DNA from: Rosa chinensis
Taxonomy: Eukaryota > Streptophyta > Magnoliopsida > Rosales > Rosaceae
Length of the DNA: 64,000 nt
Assembly: GCF_002994745.2 (NCBI RefSeq)
Contig: NC_037091.1
Location: 22,697,789 to 22,761,788 of the forward strand
Reading direction: 5' to 3'
Made by a program: the position numbers and the translations under genes. The notes below the pieces were generated by a model that saw only the letters and a list, made by a program, of their open reading frames with translations, was not told the origin of the DNA and made no database searches. Positions 22,030-32,690 of the stretch are shown in pieces. Numbering within the stretch: position 1 is the first letter of the stretch; each line of letters opens with the position of its first letter.

Positions 22030-22768
22030 AAGCGAGTGAACTAGGGTTTGGAAAAAGCAAAGGAAATTTTGCAGCCTAGAGCTCCCGCGTTGACCATGGC
22101 TCCATGCCTCATCGACGAACAACGGGTGTTGTCGGACGGGCTCTTGGGATCTGGGGGCTCCCAGCTTTGGCTTCTCTTCATCGGCCTAGGCTGGGTACTT
22201 CTCTTCTTGCTTCTCAAGCAGTGACACCGGTGTGGGTATTTGGTGATCGACGATCGACAACGGCCTGGGTGTAGAGCGGGTGGTCAGTAGCCAGATCATG
22301 GCGGCGGTATGCAATGGATCATATGGCGCTGGTTACTTCTGTATGGTGGGTCGGTGGATGGAGATTGCAGCGGTGGTTTTGGGCTCTTAAGCTTATGGAC
22401 ACAGACGGGTGGAGGGTCTCGGCTCTAAGGCGACAAGGCATGGTGATTTCCAACCGGTTTCTTGGACAACAGGCCGGCAGTTTGGCGTGGCTTGCTGTGT
22501 GGTTTGGGTTTCTTCGGAGAGGCGAGTTCGAAGGGGGAGTCTTGTCACTCTTGTGGTGGTTGTTTCATTGCAGGTAGTGAATTAGTGTTGCTTTAAGTCC
22601 AACTAACACATCAATTGCACAATGGAAAGGTAGAGTTCTTTTTTACAGGTTTTACTTTTTATGGCATAATTGTTCTTTTTAATACGTTTTATGGCATATC
22701 TTTGAATATATGAATGTGTTAGTTGGTCTTTCATTATGTGCATCCTAAGTTGTAAAAAAAAAAAAATA
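22030..22768 (+). mobile_element. Possible LINE-like retroposon with poly(A)
   Basis: A GC-rich leader-like block (ggtttggaaaaagc, tgaccatggctccatgcctc, ggcggcggtatgcaatgg) runs into an AT-rich tail that ends in A13 at about 22755-22767. The pattern copies the better-supported insertions at 20348 and 49888, but no target duplication or shared tail was found. An 87-codon frame at 22314-22577 is unrecognised. Confidence 0.35.
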
Positions 22769-23255
22769 GATAGATATAGTACGTTACTCAATTTTTTGAA
22801 TTGATATTCATTCTTGATGTCTATGTGCATATTCTTGTTTAGTTAATATTATACCTAGTTAGTAATTTTTTGTATTATATGCGAATAAAACACGTACTTA
22901 CGTTTTTTTCAAAAATACTTCTGTACTTCGTATTTTTTAAAGGGACTCGTTAAATTTCCTGTACTTTTGAAGCCAAAAGTACTATACACGTACTATACAC
23001 GATTTTTACTTTTTTTTCCGGATTTTACACATATTATTGAACAAAAATGAATATAAATTAATATTTTAATTAAAAAAATTTAATTACTATATGATAAAAT
23101 GTCCAAATAATACACGTACGTATTTTTCACATACTATACACGTCCTGGTTTTTACTAACTATGATATTATGACACTTATTAATACTTAGTGCATTAATAC
23201 TAACTATATATGATATTATGACACTTATTATACTAACTATAAAAAGAGAATCCAA
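22769..23255. other. AT-rich DNA, no recognised feature
   Basis: Contains short repeated phrases (acactatacacg, actatgatattatgacactt twice) but no gene or element that can be supported. Confidence 0.5.
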
Positions 23256-23332
23256 GGATTTCACTCCTACCCCCATGGTGACTCGAACCCATGACTTCGT
23301 CATTAGGTAGTGGGTGCTCTAACCACTGAAAA
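23256..23332 (-). mobile_element. tRNA-like SINE head or tRNA-derived fragment
   Basis: On the minus strand the sequence reads AGTGGTTAGAGCACC (like the second half of a tRNA A box) and, about 25 bases on, GGGTTCGAGTCACC (B box GGTTCGAGTC). The spacing fits an internal polymerase III promoter. No intact tRNA cloverleaf is visible, so a SINE fragment is likelier than a tRNA gene. Confidence 0.4.
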
Positions 23333-23499
23333 AAAATTGATATTATGCCTTTGTTTATCACTAGGTTATCCATAATAATTGAATTTTTTTGTTAATAAAA
23401 GTTCTATTTAACAGGCAACAAACTAGATTTGTTGCCTATTATCATTCAATAATTTATTGAAAATTAAAATTATATTTGATTAAATTTAAAGTTTAAAAT

Positions 23500-23801
23500 T
23501 AAAAAGAGACGGTTTGAGTTTTGTCCCATATTCCTCTCATTGGCGCTATTTAAAGTTAAATTTCCCGCCAATCTCAAAAAATTAGGTATGAAATTTTATT
23601 GAATAGGGGGACAATATTAATTTCTTCTCCAAATGTACTAGGAGACGGAATTTATCAGCCGTTGCCTTTAATAATTAGGGATGACCATTAGGAGATGACT
23701 TTAGCCACAAAACGGTTTCGTCTCTAATTTTTTCGGGGGACGAATTCTCAACTTTTGGAGACAAATTGATTTTGCCCCTGAATGAGTTTTCTCTAGTAGT
23801 G
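23500..23801 (-). mobile_element. CACTA-type terminus inserted in the UGT pseudogene exon 2
   Basis: In minus-strand sense the element starts CACTACTAGAGAAAACTC at 23801 and continues with repeated motifs (GAGACGAAACCG, GGAGACAAATT). It directly follows the coding sequence ...QKLPKA of the UGT exon. The other end was not found and no transposase is visible; the left limit given is approximate. It may be a truncated or deleted non-autonomous CACTA. Confidence 0.55.
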
Positions 23802-24657
23802 GCCTTTGGCAGCTTTTGTCCCATTTTGTGTATCAGGGATGATATGGGTGACTCTAAATTCCCTGATACCACTCCATCAGGTAAATCAGCTACCTCAAGT
23901 TTGGAAAATCCGGGAAGAAACTCGAGGGTTTTCTCTCTATTTCCTGAAAAAAAAAATGCATTAAGACCAGCGGTAAGGCTATACTTTTGTAAATGCCTAC
24001 CACATTTAATTTGCTAGAAGTTCATTTTCACGGTTATGCTCACCAAACATTTAAGTATCTCAACCTACCATAATATCTAAGTCAGTATTATCACTGTCAG
24101 ATCAAGAAAGGGTGAAGTTCATTAATGATGTCCATTAATTATAGACCTTACACTGAAGGTTATACGTACCTTGCTAGGACAGTCGGGGACCAATTTATTA
24201 TGAAGCTATTGTATATGGGGGAGGATTCAGTAAAAAGAAAGTAAGAACCAAATAGAACCAATATCAAAAGCACTTCCTAATGGCAAAACTACTTTATATA
24301 AATCCAGTTTCAAGTATGCATCAATATGATTCTCTAATTTGAGCCATAATTACCTACTAAGATTAATTAGCAAAATTGATCCTTACCATCGGTTCCAAGT
24401 ACCCTTTGTCGTATTGAGTCTGTGGCAGCATGAACAAGAAGGGAACGAGGACCAGCCGTCCAGAGTGGTACCCGGGGAAGCTTCATCTCCTCCGCCATAT
24501 CTCCCGCGAAACCAAAAGAAAGCATCCATCACCAGACACCCTATCTTCAGCTCGAAACCCGACTCAGACTCATTCATCGCGCTCCTAAAGTTGGCAGGGG
24601 CCGCCTTGAGAAAGAAGCCAATAGGCTACTTTGGGTGGCCTAAGGGCACGAAAACCT

Positions 24658-26244
24658 TGCTACAAGAGAAATGGTTGTTCTGACTATGTTTTTTCAACGG
24701 CAGCTACTTTTGGTCAGAAATAGCATTTTTACAGACAAAAAAAGTTGTCCATTGGAAATACACTGTTTTGATAGCCATTATTTCCGACGGCCACCAATCT
24801 CTCAAAGAAAGTATAGATTTTGGTTGGAACTAATTATTATATGGCGGGAAGACTTCCCGCTAATTACTTTTTCGACCACACTGGATATAGTCGGAAAATA
24901 ATAGATCATTTTCCGACGAGATCTTTTTGTCATCGGAAAATATATGTAATATTTCCGACCAAAACGTTCACCGTCGAAAATAGTGAGATTCGTTAATGAT
25001 ATAGCATACGTCCAATATTTCTAATGAATTCATTAATAAATTGTGAAACTTGTAGTGAACGTCTTGATGTTAACACAATATAAATAAGGAAATAAAAAAA
25101 AATTATTTGTGCATCACTAGCATGCAAGCAAATGTAGATACACAAAAACTAACCAGTTTTACAAATAATTATTGCTATATGACACGAAAATAAAATAGAA
25201 TATGCCCTTATTATAAAACAGCAACTTTCTTAATTTTCGGCAGATGAATCAGACGAGTCATCAATAGCAATGGTAGATTTTGGACAAGATGGGCCGACTT
25301 TTGGTTTTTCAATCTTCATTCGAGTATGTGAAACACGAAACTTTACTTCAGGATCATCAGCAGTGAGATCAATAGGATAACGAGGGTCTTTCCCAGGATA
25401 AAACCAAGCTAGTAAAACTCGGCCTCTAGGACAAGTAATACCTGAATGTTGAGGTTTCACAGGGATCTCAGATGCAAATCATGAAGACAAATGATAGCTA
25501 CATGAAATACTACTTTCTTGCTGTTTGCTAATGTTAAATTAGTACTATATGCTTATGTCCTATTTTTAGTTCCCTACAAGTTTTACGCTCATAGTTGTTA
25601 TGACTTTTCCTATTTTGTAAGACTTGATGATGAATGTCTTGTTTCAAATAAAATGTAGCTTAATCTTCTTTATTTTGTACTCTTCAAGTATTTATATTTT
25701 TAATATATATTTTTATTCAAGAAGAATGCTTCAAAAAATTATTTTTTGGTAGTTGGATGTAAAAATAAAAATAAAAATAAAAATAAAAATAAAAATAAAC
25801 CAACAACCAAAAGTGGTTAGAAAACTCATTTCCGACCCATTGTAAATATTATTATTATTTTGTTAAAATATTAATTATTTTTTGGATGGTAAAAATGATT
25901 AGTTTTGACGAACATTTTGGTCAATAATAATAAAATATTTTAGCCAGAAATAATTATTCTCACGAAGTAAGTCGTTGGAAATATGTTGTCGGAAACATGA
26001 TGTCGTCGTTTACATAATGTATTTTTGACGGCTTTTTGACCGAATATTTCGATGGAAAAAATAATCTTTCTGACTTCAACGACGGCAAAATGTGGTCGAA
26101 AATGCTTGTTATTCCAACGACTGGTCCATAGTAGGGCATTTATGAGGGGATATTCTCGACCACCACTGACGGAAATTTTTGGTTGGAAATAATGCATTTT
26201 CTGACCTAATTTAGTTGCCAGAAAAAATGGTCCCTGTTGTAGTG
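24658..26244. mobile_element. Non-autonomous CACTA element in UGT exon 1
   Basis: The right end in reverse sense is CACTACAACAGGGACCATTT (from 26244); the left end (tgCTACAAGAGAAATGG, 24658) is a degraded match. Between them are many copies of TTCCGAC/GTCGGAA-type motifs in both directions at both ends (24690-25000 and 25830-26230), typical of CACTA subterminal repeats. Length is about 1.59 kb without transposase. Adjacent trinucleotides are cct (24655-24657) and ccc (26245-26247), a weak target duplication. A 76-codon minus-strand frame at 25230-25460 is unrecognised and could be an old exon remnant. Confidence 0.65.
25761..25798. repeat. (AAAAAT)n microsatellite
   Basis: Six tandem AAAAAT units inside the non-autonomous CACTA element. 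Confidence 0.9.
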
Positions 26245-26538
26245 CCCTCTGGCAACCCATCCGAGATGTCGTAGGCCTTCACATTTAGGAAGGCCGAGAC
26301 CTTAGAGGTGGACGAGAAGAGGGAGCTGTTGGCTTTAGAAGTAGTAATGAAGGAGAAGATTGTGTCTGGTGCGGCGGCAGCGAGTAGAAGAACGAGGTCT
26401 AGAGAGGGCCTGCATGGGTTCCGTAAGGGGGAAGGCCAAAGCGGCGACATGGTGGTGATACTTAGTCGAGGGTTGTTTACGGTTTTGGCCGGCCATAGTT
26501 GGTTGAAATGTAGAACTTTTGTTTGCTGTAGGGTGATT

Positions 26539-26546
26539 TATTTATA
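26539..26546 (-). promoter_or_regulatory. TATA box of the UGT78 pseudogene
   Basis: TATAAATA on the minus strand, about 45 bases before the pseudogene ATG. Its survival suggests that the promoter side was not lost. Confidence 0.55.
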
Positions 26547-26762
26547 CGAGGAAGAGGAAGAGACAGAAAAAGACAGCGAGACTGGTGGGTAGGTTGAAGA
26601 AAGGTGGAGGGGAAAAAACTCATTTAGGACAACCATTCCAGCTTATTTTTATTTTTCGTAAAGTTCACAGATTTGTGGTTGTGGGAAAAATGTACGTGAA
26701 AGTTTAATGATGCGACGCAAACAGACGGATTGAGCGGGAAATTGGTTGGCTGTGAAACGAAC

Positions 26763-26816
26763 AACAGGGTAGGTTTTAACTTACCAAAAAAAAAAAAAAA
26801 CAGGGTAGGTTTTAAC
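26763..26816 (+). repeat. Tail-only retroposon insertion with about 18-bp direct repeat
   Basis: AACAGGGTAGGTTTTAAC occurs at 26763-26780 and 26799-26816, separated only by ttacc plus 13 A. This is the structure of a LINE-type insertion that copied just the poly(A) tail. A second such case may be at 26870-26910. Confidence 0.55.
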
Positions 26817-26942
26817 AAAAAGTAAGGAAATTGAGGTGGAAGTTATCACATCTTAAAATAGCTAATAAATGTAACCAAAAATTCGTCAAAAAAAAAAAAA
26901 TGTAAAAAAGATAGTACTACGATGTATTACAAGTAACAATGT

Positions 26943-27120
26943 CATTTTCACTCACCAAATCATAATTTAATCAATATTATGGATAAATGGGAACAACACT
27001 CGAGCTCTCGTACAATATTATTTCTTTTTATTTTTACACTCTTTGAGACTAGAAAAAAAACATACGAATCTAGCAATATGACTCTAAACTTTGTTTTATG
27101 AGATGATGTCTGATTATATG
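26943..27120. repeat. Dispersed unclassified repeat, partial copy
   Basis: Matches about 2884-3015 (gggaacaacactcgagct, tacgaatctagcaa, tgactctaaac, gatgatgtct) with many substitutions. The right half present in the other copies is absent. Confidence 0.55.
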
Positions 27121-27695
27121 CATGTAATTGTATCTAAAACACTAGAAATAAGCTAATCTTTGAGCCAATTATAATGTAATTAATCCAATTTTATTTATTG
27201 TGTAGAAAATACGCGGAATCGCGGGAATGAGATAAAAAAATGTGAAATTGGAGCAAAATGAAGTTTCCGACAAAAGAACGAAATTGTCAATGCGGGTCAA
27301 CCATGGTCAACACCATCAAGGGAGTAGAATCCAATTGTCTCCGATAGCATATGCGTAAGTGCATTGAGAAGAGAGAAGCTAGTTTGGGATTGCTGTAATT
27401 TTAAAAAAAAAATTGCTGCTGCTGTGTTGTGAGAATAATTAGCTGTGAATTAAAACAGTTTCGTGTTTGGTAAATAATATTTTTAAAAGTGCTATCAGTA
27501 CATAAAACACCTGCAGAGCGTGTTTTGATCCACAATAGCTGCTAAAAGCAACCTCTGAACTGCTTCTAAAATCTGCTATCAGTGACCTATAACTTTCAAT
27601 TAAAGCTGTTTTTTATTTATTTACCAAACTCAATAAAATCTAAAATTTTGAACAAAAACTGATTTTTTTTAAAATGAAGCAATCTCAAAATGGAC
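27121..27695. other. AT-rich DNA, no recognised feature
   Basis: No supported frame, RNA or element. Confidence 0.45.
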
Positions 27696-27752
27696 CGAAG
27701 AAAGCAAAAAGAAGAAAGAAGAAAAAAAAAAGACAAGAAAAGAAAAGGAAAA

Positions 27753-27785
<33 letters not shown>
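27696..27785. repeat. Purine-rich tract followed by (AT)n
   Basis: A stretch of A/G-only sequence (aagaagaaagaag...) at about 27700-27760 runs into an (AT)n microsatellite at about 27761-27784. The translated frames over it are low-complexity artefacts. Confidence 0.85.
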
Positions 27786-27804
27786 GACTTTGCTAACGTC
27801 ATGA

Positions 27805-27914
27805 TGACGTCAGCATCAGAATCCTTCCCCTCTCCCCCCACGTGCACGTCCTTCATCTTTTTTCTTTTTTTATCCTTTCCTTTCTCCTCTCTTCCTATCA
27901 CGGTATGACACGTG
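27805..27914. promoter_or_regulatory. Cluster of ACGT-core (bZIP) boxes
   Basis: TGACGTCA at 27805-27812, a G-box CACGTG at 27839-27844 and a second CACGTG within ACACGTGT at 27909-27914 fall within 110 bp. Such cores bind plant bZIP factors. Transcribed-looking, CT-rich sequence with the 28508 fragment lies 300-600 bp to the right, so this may be a remnant promoter. No intact gene follows. Confidence 0.35.
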
Positions 27915-28507
27915 TCCATCCTCTTCTCTTCTTCCAGCCCCACACCACCGAGCATCAATTAATTCCAAACCTTTTTTTTTTTAGAAAATTACATAGTAGC
28001 ACATGACCAAAGATGTATACACAGAAAACTCACTTTCAAAAAGATTTATACAAATAAGGACATGAGCCCAGGCCCAAAAGTTACATGATGCTAGTCTGAC
28101 TCCCAGTTTTAATGAAAAATGACCAAAATGCTCAGTTTGATGAAATATTTACGCGTATGCCACTGACCCCAAACCTCTGAAAAACCAAAAAAATCCAAAA
28201 TTGATTTCTCTGTAAATCACGACGAGCCTCTCTTCTATTCTCTCATCATCCTTTCTCAGATCAAACCCTTCGTTTTTGGTCTCCTCCGTCGCCGGCGTAA
28301 CCTGCATTGCTTCGATCTAATAATTGTTCGGGTTCCGGTTCGAGCTTCTATTTCGTGGTTGGATTTCCGGTCTCGAGCGCTCGGACCAGGGCTTGATTGA
28401 TCCCGACGAAGCTATGAGCTCCTTATTCTCGTCGCAGAGCGAGAGGTTCAGAATCGCTGTGATGCCGTACACCAGGAGTTGAAGATCGGAGGTACGATCT
28501 GCACTAG

Positions 28508-28576
28508 GGTCCCGGCGGAGGCCCATATCTGATCGTCGATGACGGCGGTGACGCAACGCTGCTGATCCACGAGGGT
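28508..28576 (+). pseudogene. Short adenosylhomocysteinase (SAHH)-like fragment
   Basis: Translation gives GPGGGPYLIVDDGGDATLL followed by IHEG, which matches the well-known GPGGGPDLIVDDGGD...LLIHEG segment of S-adenosylhomocysteine hydrolase except for one Asp-to-Tyr change. The codon before it is TAG, and the flanks do not continue the family sequence, so only about 23 codons survive. Recognition is from memory of the family motif. The enzyme splits S-adenosylhomocysteine in the methyl cycle; this fragment cannot. The surrounding sequence to about 28720 looks GC-rich and gene-like but is unrecognised. Confidence 0.6.
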
Positions 28577-28719
28577 GACGGAGCTCTTCGAGAAGAAATC
28601 GAAGAGATCTATGTGGAAGTTGAGGGGCTGATCCTTGATGTGCTGCTGAACCAGGCCATTGATGATATTGTGCAGCTTTCTTAAGCTTGAAGAAGAGGAA
28701 GTTGTCTCAAATGCTATGG

Positions 28720-29400
28720 TAAAGTCGACTACTCCTTTCTTTTATAGTTGATACCAATCTTCCGGTAGTGTTTTCATAGTTGACTGTAGTTTCAGTTGGT
28801 TCTTGGATGTGGAAATCACTATGGCTAATTATACAAATGACTGACATGACCTTGAAAATTTTCAGAAAACTTTTAGGATTGTGGCGTTTGAAGCAGTAGC
28901 AGTCAGTTTGGAGTATGGGGAAGCAGTAGCAGTCAGTTTGGAGTGTGGGGAAGCAGTAGCCTCTTTTGAAAATGGTATATTGATTATATTGCTCTGTGTT
29001 GTTTCTTACTGTTTTTTTTTTTATGTGTGTGCATATCTGGTGGAAGATTAGTATTGAACTATTGATATTGAAGATTTGATCTTGCTTTAGTTGTTTGAGA
29101 TTATGACTGCTTTTAACATGAAATGAAAGACGATGGTGTGTTGACTGAGGTCAAATGGACACCTGAAATGAATACTGACTGCTTTAGTTGCCCAGATATT
29201 GTTCTGTCAAATGGACAATGGTTTCTTTGTCGAGTATGTTGATGGTCTGCTTTCTGGCTGTAAGGGCATAAGGCTTATTAGTTATTAGCTTATGTCAAAT
29301 CTTTGAAGGGATATAGTTTCCATGTATATTGATTATCTATGCATCTTCTATTGCAGTTTTGGAACTTACCCCATTTTGGGTTATGGCTTTTTGTTGTTCT
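28720..29400. other. No recognised gene
   Basis: Looks intron-like (T-rich, no open frame). It contains a direct repeat 'ggggaagcagtagcagtcagtttggagt' type near 28890-28960. Confidence 0.4.
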
Positions 29401-29419
29401 GGCTTCTGGTTTTGTTATA

Positions 29420-29775
29420 TCAATGTTTTTATCTTGCTATGCGTGAAGTACATATTATTGTTATGTGCTACTATGTGCAGTTTATTTGAAGTTTATTTGT
29501 GCAGTTTGTTATTGTTATGTGCTACTGTGCAGTTTATTATTGTTATGTGCTACTGTGTTCAATTGAAGTTTATTTGTGCAGTTTATTATTGTTCTGGCTT
29601 CTAGTTTTGTTATATCAATGTTCTTATCTTGCTATGTGTGAAGTACATATTATTGTTATGTGCTATTGTGTGCAGTTTATTTGAAGTTTATTTGTGCAGT
29701 TTATTATTGTTATGTGCTACTGTGTGCAGTTTATTATTGTTATGTGCTACTGTGCAGTTTATTATTATTGAAAGC
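29420..29775 (+). repeat. Imperfect tandem repeat, 'gtgcagtttattattgttat' units
   Basis: Repeats of a roughly 30-bp unit with the phrases tgtgctactgtg and gcagtttattattg, including a larger duplication of about 200 bp (compare 29400-29520 with 29595-29710). Frames over it are repeat artefacts. Confidence 0.75.
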
Positions 29776-29934
29776 AGATTCATGAATTTAGTATCACTAA
29801 GGTTCTGTAGTTTACTTTGATATGATCGGCTACTGTCAATGATATGATCTATGGATTAATGACCAGCTTTTTGTGTTCAGGTACTTGGAAGCAAAGAAAG
29901 ACAAAAACAAAAAGGGCAAGAAAGAAGATAATGT

Positions 29935-30425
29935 AGGCGATGACGAATGCAGTAGCAGAACATGAGTACGAGGGCAGTAGCAGAACTAGACGAGCATGAC
30001 TGCTGCGAGTGCAGTAGTAGGATTGAAAGAGTACAGTAGCAGGATTAGGCGATGACGAGTGCAGTAGCAGAACTGGACGAGTACAGTAGCAGGAATAGGC
30101 GATGACGAGTGCAGTAGCAGAACACGAGTACAAATGCAGTAGCAAAATTGGACGAGTATGAGTGCAGTAGCAGGATTGGACAAGTACAGTAGCAGGAATA
30201 GGCAATGACGAGTGCAGTAGCAGAACACGAGTTGCAGAACTGGACGAGTATGAGTACAGCAAGTGCAGTAGCAAGATTGAATTAATGCAGGATTAGGTGA
30301 TGATGAGTGCAGTAGCATAACAAGACTAAGAGTGCAGTAGCAGTGTTGGACGAGTATGAGTGCAACGTGGGCAGTAGCAGGATTGGACAAGTGCAGTAGT
30401 AGGATTAGGCGATGAGATGAGAGTA
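29935..30425 (+). repeat. Minisatellite of 'agtgcagtagcag' units
   Basis: More than a dozen variants of agtgcagtagcag(a/g)a, combined with 'gacgagta' and 'ataggcgatgacg', form a higher-order array. Long minus-strand frames here (for example 29849-30274) are repeat artefacts. Confidence 0.8.
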
Positions 30426-30459
30426 GTAGGAGAGTGAGGTTTTGTGAAGTGTCATAAAG

Positions 30460-30885
30460 CGATTATTCTCAAAAAAAAAAAAAAAAAAAGTAACATAAAC
30501 GAATTATTCTTAAAAAAAAAAGTAATATAAACGGATTATTCTCAGGAAAAAAAATAACATAAAAGGATTATTCTCAGAAGAAGAAAAAAAAAAGTAACAT
30601 AAACGGATTATTCTTCAAAAAAAAAAGTAACATAAAAGAGATTATTCTAAGAAAAAAAAAGTGACATAAAGGGATTAGAAGTTAAAAAAATTAGTTAAAG
30701 GTACAAAAATAAATTAACTCATGAAATGTGACAAGTGAAGAGCAGATTGTCCTTATTTGTAAGATTTAATCCTTATAAAGGGATTAGAAGTTAAAATAGG
30801 TAGTTAAGGGTAAAAATGTAAATTAACTCATGACATGTGGCAAGTGGAGAGCACATTGTCCTTATTTGTAAGATTTAGTCCTTAT
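30460..30885 (+). repeat. Tandem 'agtaacataaacggattattctca' array and a 108-bp direct duplication
   Basis: First part: about seven units of 'aagtaacataaacggattattct' separated by A-runs (30460-30665). Second part: a segment beginning 'aaagggattagaagttaaa' occurs at about 30670-30777 and again at about 30778-30885 with few changes. Confidence 0.75.
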
Positions 30886-30959
30886 GTGTTTAATTTCATC
30901 TTTAAATGATGTATTTGTTAAGTCATCTTTTGTCAATAACTTATATGTAATTTGTTATT

Positions 30960-31891
30960 TTTTTTTTGGTCTGAATCGATTAATTCCAAACCTAATCATT
31001 CATTCTATATATATAGCCGACCAACCAATATATACTCTCTCTCTTCTCATTCCTTGGGACACTAACAGAGAGTAGCCGCAACACAAAGGGGAAGGGCTTC
31101 TGCCCTTTCCCATCAGACCAACCACCTATTCCTCATTCTTCCTCTCACCCACAAAGACCACCACTCCCATTTTCTATTTTTCAATTTCTTTTATTTTTCT
31201 CACATCATTACCAACAAATCTTCATCAATTTGTCAATGAGCATCAAGATTTGAATTTGGATAAAAGTGAGAAGCTATAAATCAAGGCTTGTCGTATTTGC
31301 TCCATAACAATTGTGACTTGCCCTTGCAACTTTTCAGTTCTCTTTACCTTACTCTCTTTAATTTATTGTAATTGGATGTATATTGTTGTTGATTTATTGA
31401 TGGGTTGTGAGTAGTTTATTTAGGAAACTAGGGTTTGAGCCCTAGCATGGATTTAATGTAATAAATATGTTTTGACTCAATGATTTTCAATTTCATGTAT
31501 GACATATGTTCTATTATAATATTTGGCTTAGATGCATGATTAGGAGCTTGATTAATTCTTGAATATGTAGATGAGCATGTCTAGAACGAATTAGGGGACC
31601 TAATCACTTCTCTAAGTTATGGCTAGGATACTTGTTTAGAACAAGGTTAGTTACAATACCAATTTTTATTGCCGTGCTGGCTTGCTTGGGAGCCTTGATT
31701 TTATGATTCTTCACCTTTTGGTGCAACTAGAGGCCCTAATAAAGCTCTAGATTGTCCCAATTGAGTTTCCATGGCCCTTGATCAGGAGTAGGAATACCCT
31801 ATAAGGAATCTAATGACCCATGAGCCTTGAAAACCCTTAGGTACGGTTCTTGATGCCATTATGAATTGAATGACCATTGTCGGAACATATT
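30960..31891 (+). mobile_element. Unclassified repeat, left half; possible LTR-retroelement leader
   Basis: A TATA-like run (ctatatatatagcc, near 31000) precedes a CT-rich leader and AT-rich sequence without frames. It continues at 41907 after the inserted element. Farther on (42230-42450) phrases such as 'ccactaatccccgtggtac' and 'gggcttaatacttccctat' look like conserved noncoding parts of plant LTR retrotransposons. The family was not identified. Confidence 0.3.
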
Positions 31892-32329
31892 TGTCACGCC
31901 CCTGATTTTACATACAAGAAAATCGATATATATAATCTCATAATTATATGTGCGTGAACGTTCAGTCATCAATACAAAATACTTGGAATCTTTTTCCCTT
32001 TAAACTAAGTACATACTGATGCCCTGAACCCTCAAAGTTAATATACACTCACTCCATAGAGTTATATATTACACAAACTTACGAATTAAATTGTCAACAA
32101 CTAGATAAAACGTAAATGCTCCTTAGAGCTCACTACAACGGAAGTCCAAATAACAGTAAAGTCACAAAATTTGCTTCCTACCGTTTAGCTGCAAGTATGC
32201 AACCCCAACTTCAGCCACCATTTTCCTGACCTGCAGGATTAACCCCTACACCGTTTGAATGGTGCACCGGGTTGCCACACAACAAACCCGGTAAGTTTTT
32301 GCAAGCCCGTATGAGTAATTCAAACCACA

Positions 32330-32690
32330 TACAACTCACACCAATCACAAGAATAACTCACACGAATCACAAGAATAGCTCACACGAATCACGAGAATAA
32401 CTCACACGAATCACGAGAATAACTCACACAAATCACGTTTAAATCAATAAACAAAGCACGAGATAAACTCACTCAAATCACGAGATAAACTCACACGTTT
32501 AAATCAATAAACAAAGCACGAGATAAACTCACTCAAATCACGAGATAAACTCACACGTTTAAATCAATAAACAAAGCACGAGATAAACTCACACAAATCA
32601 CGTTTAAATCAATAAACAAAGCACGGGATAAACTCACTCAAATCACGAGATAAACTCACACGTTTAAATCAATAAACAAACGCGGCGGAC
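32330..32690 (-). repeat. Tandem 'cacgagataaactcac / gtttaaatcaataaac' array
   Basis: Alternating units contain GAG-(5 nt)-CTC and GTTTA-AATCAA-TAAAC inverted repeats. A variant GGG-ATAAA-CTC near 32626 pairs with one G-T. A matching array lies at 39730-40070 in the other LTR and at 43310-43540 in the solo LTR. Confidence 0.75.

Larger units (their letters stand above)
23802..26496 (-). pseudogene. Flavonoid/anthocyanidin 3-O-glucosyltransferase (UGT78-type) pseudogene
   Basis: Exon 1 runs from ATG (26496-26494) to 26245 and resumes at 24657-24387 after a CACTA insertion. It encodes HHHVAALAFP, then in another frame DLVLLLAAAAPDTIFSF and VKAYDISDGLPEG; past the insertion come IGFFLKAAPANFRSAM, CLVMDAFFWF and, in a third frame, MAEEMKLPRVPLWTAGPRSL. 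A donor (GATG|GTAAGG) ends exon 1 at 24387; a T-rich acceptor ending CAG opens exon 2 at 23943. The splice phase fits, giving EKTLEFLPGFSKLEVADLPD and VVSGNLESPISSLIHKMGQK before a second CACTA end. Lesions: frameshifts near 26428 and 24490, a TAG near 24625, two insertions, and loss of the C-terminal half with the UDP-sugar-binding PSPG box. The intact enzyme adds glucose to the 3-OH of flavonols or anthocyanidins. Confidence 0.88.

Noticed and set aside
23256..23332. Functional tRNA gene
   Set aside because: Box-like motifs are present but no acceptor stem or cloverleaf can be drawn. A SINE fragment is more likely.
24339..24683. 114-codon plus-strand frame and its partner at 26308-26592
   Set aside because: They are antisense shadows of the UGT78 pseudogene exon 1.
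27617..27958. 113-codon frame rich in Lys, Phe and Ile
   Set aside because: It runs across a purine tract and an (AT)n repeat and has no domain.
29849..30390. 141- and 134-codon minus-strand frames
   Set aside because: They are translations of the agtgcagtagcag minisatellite.
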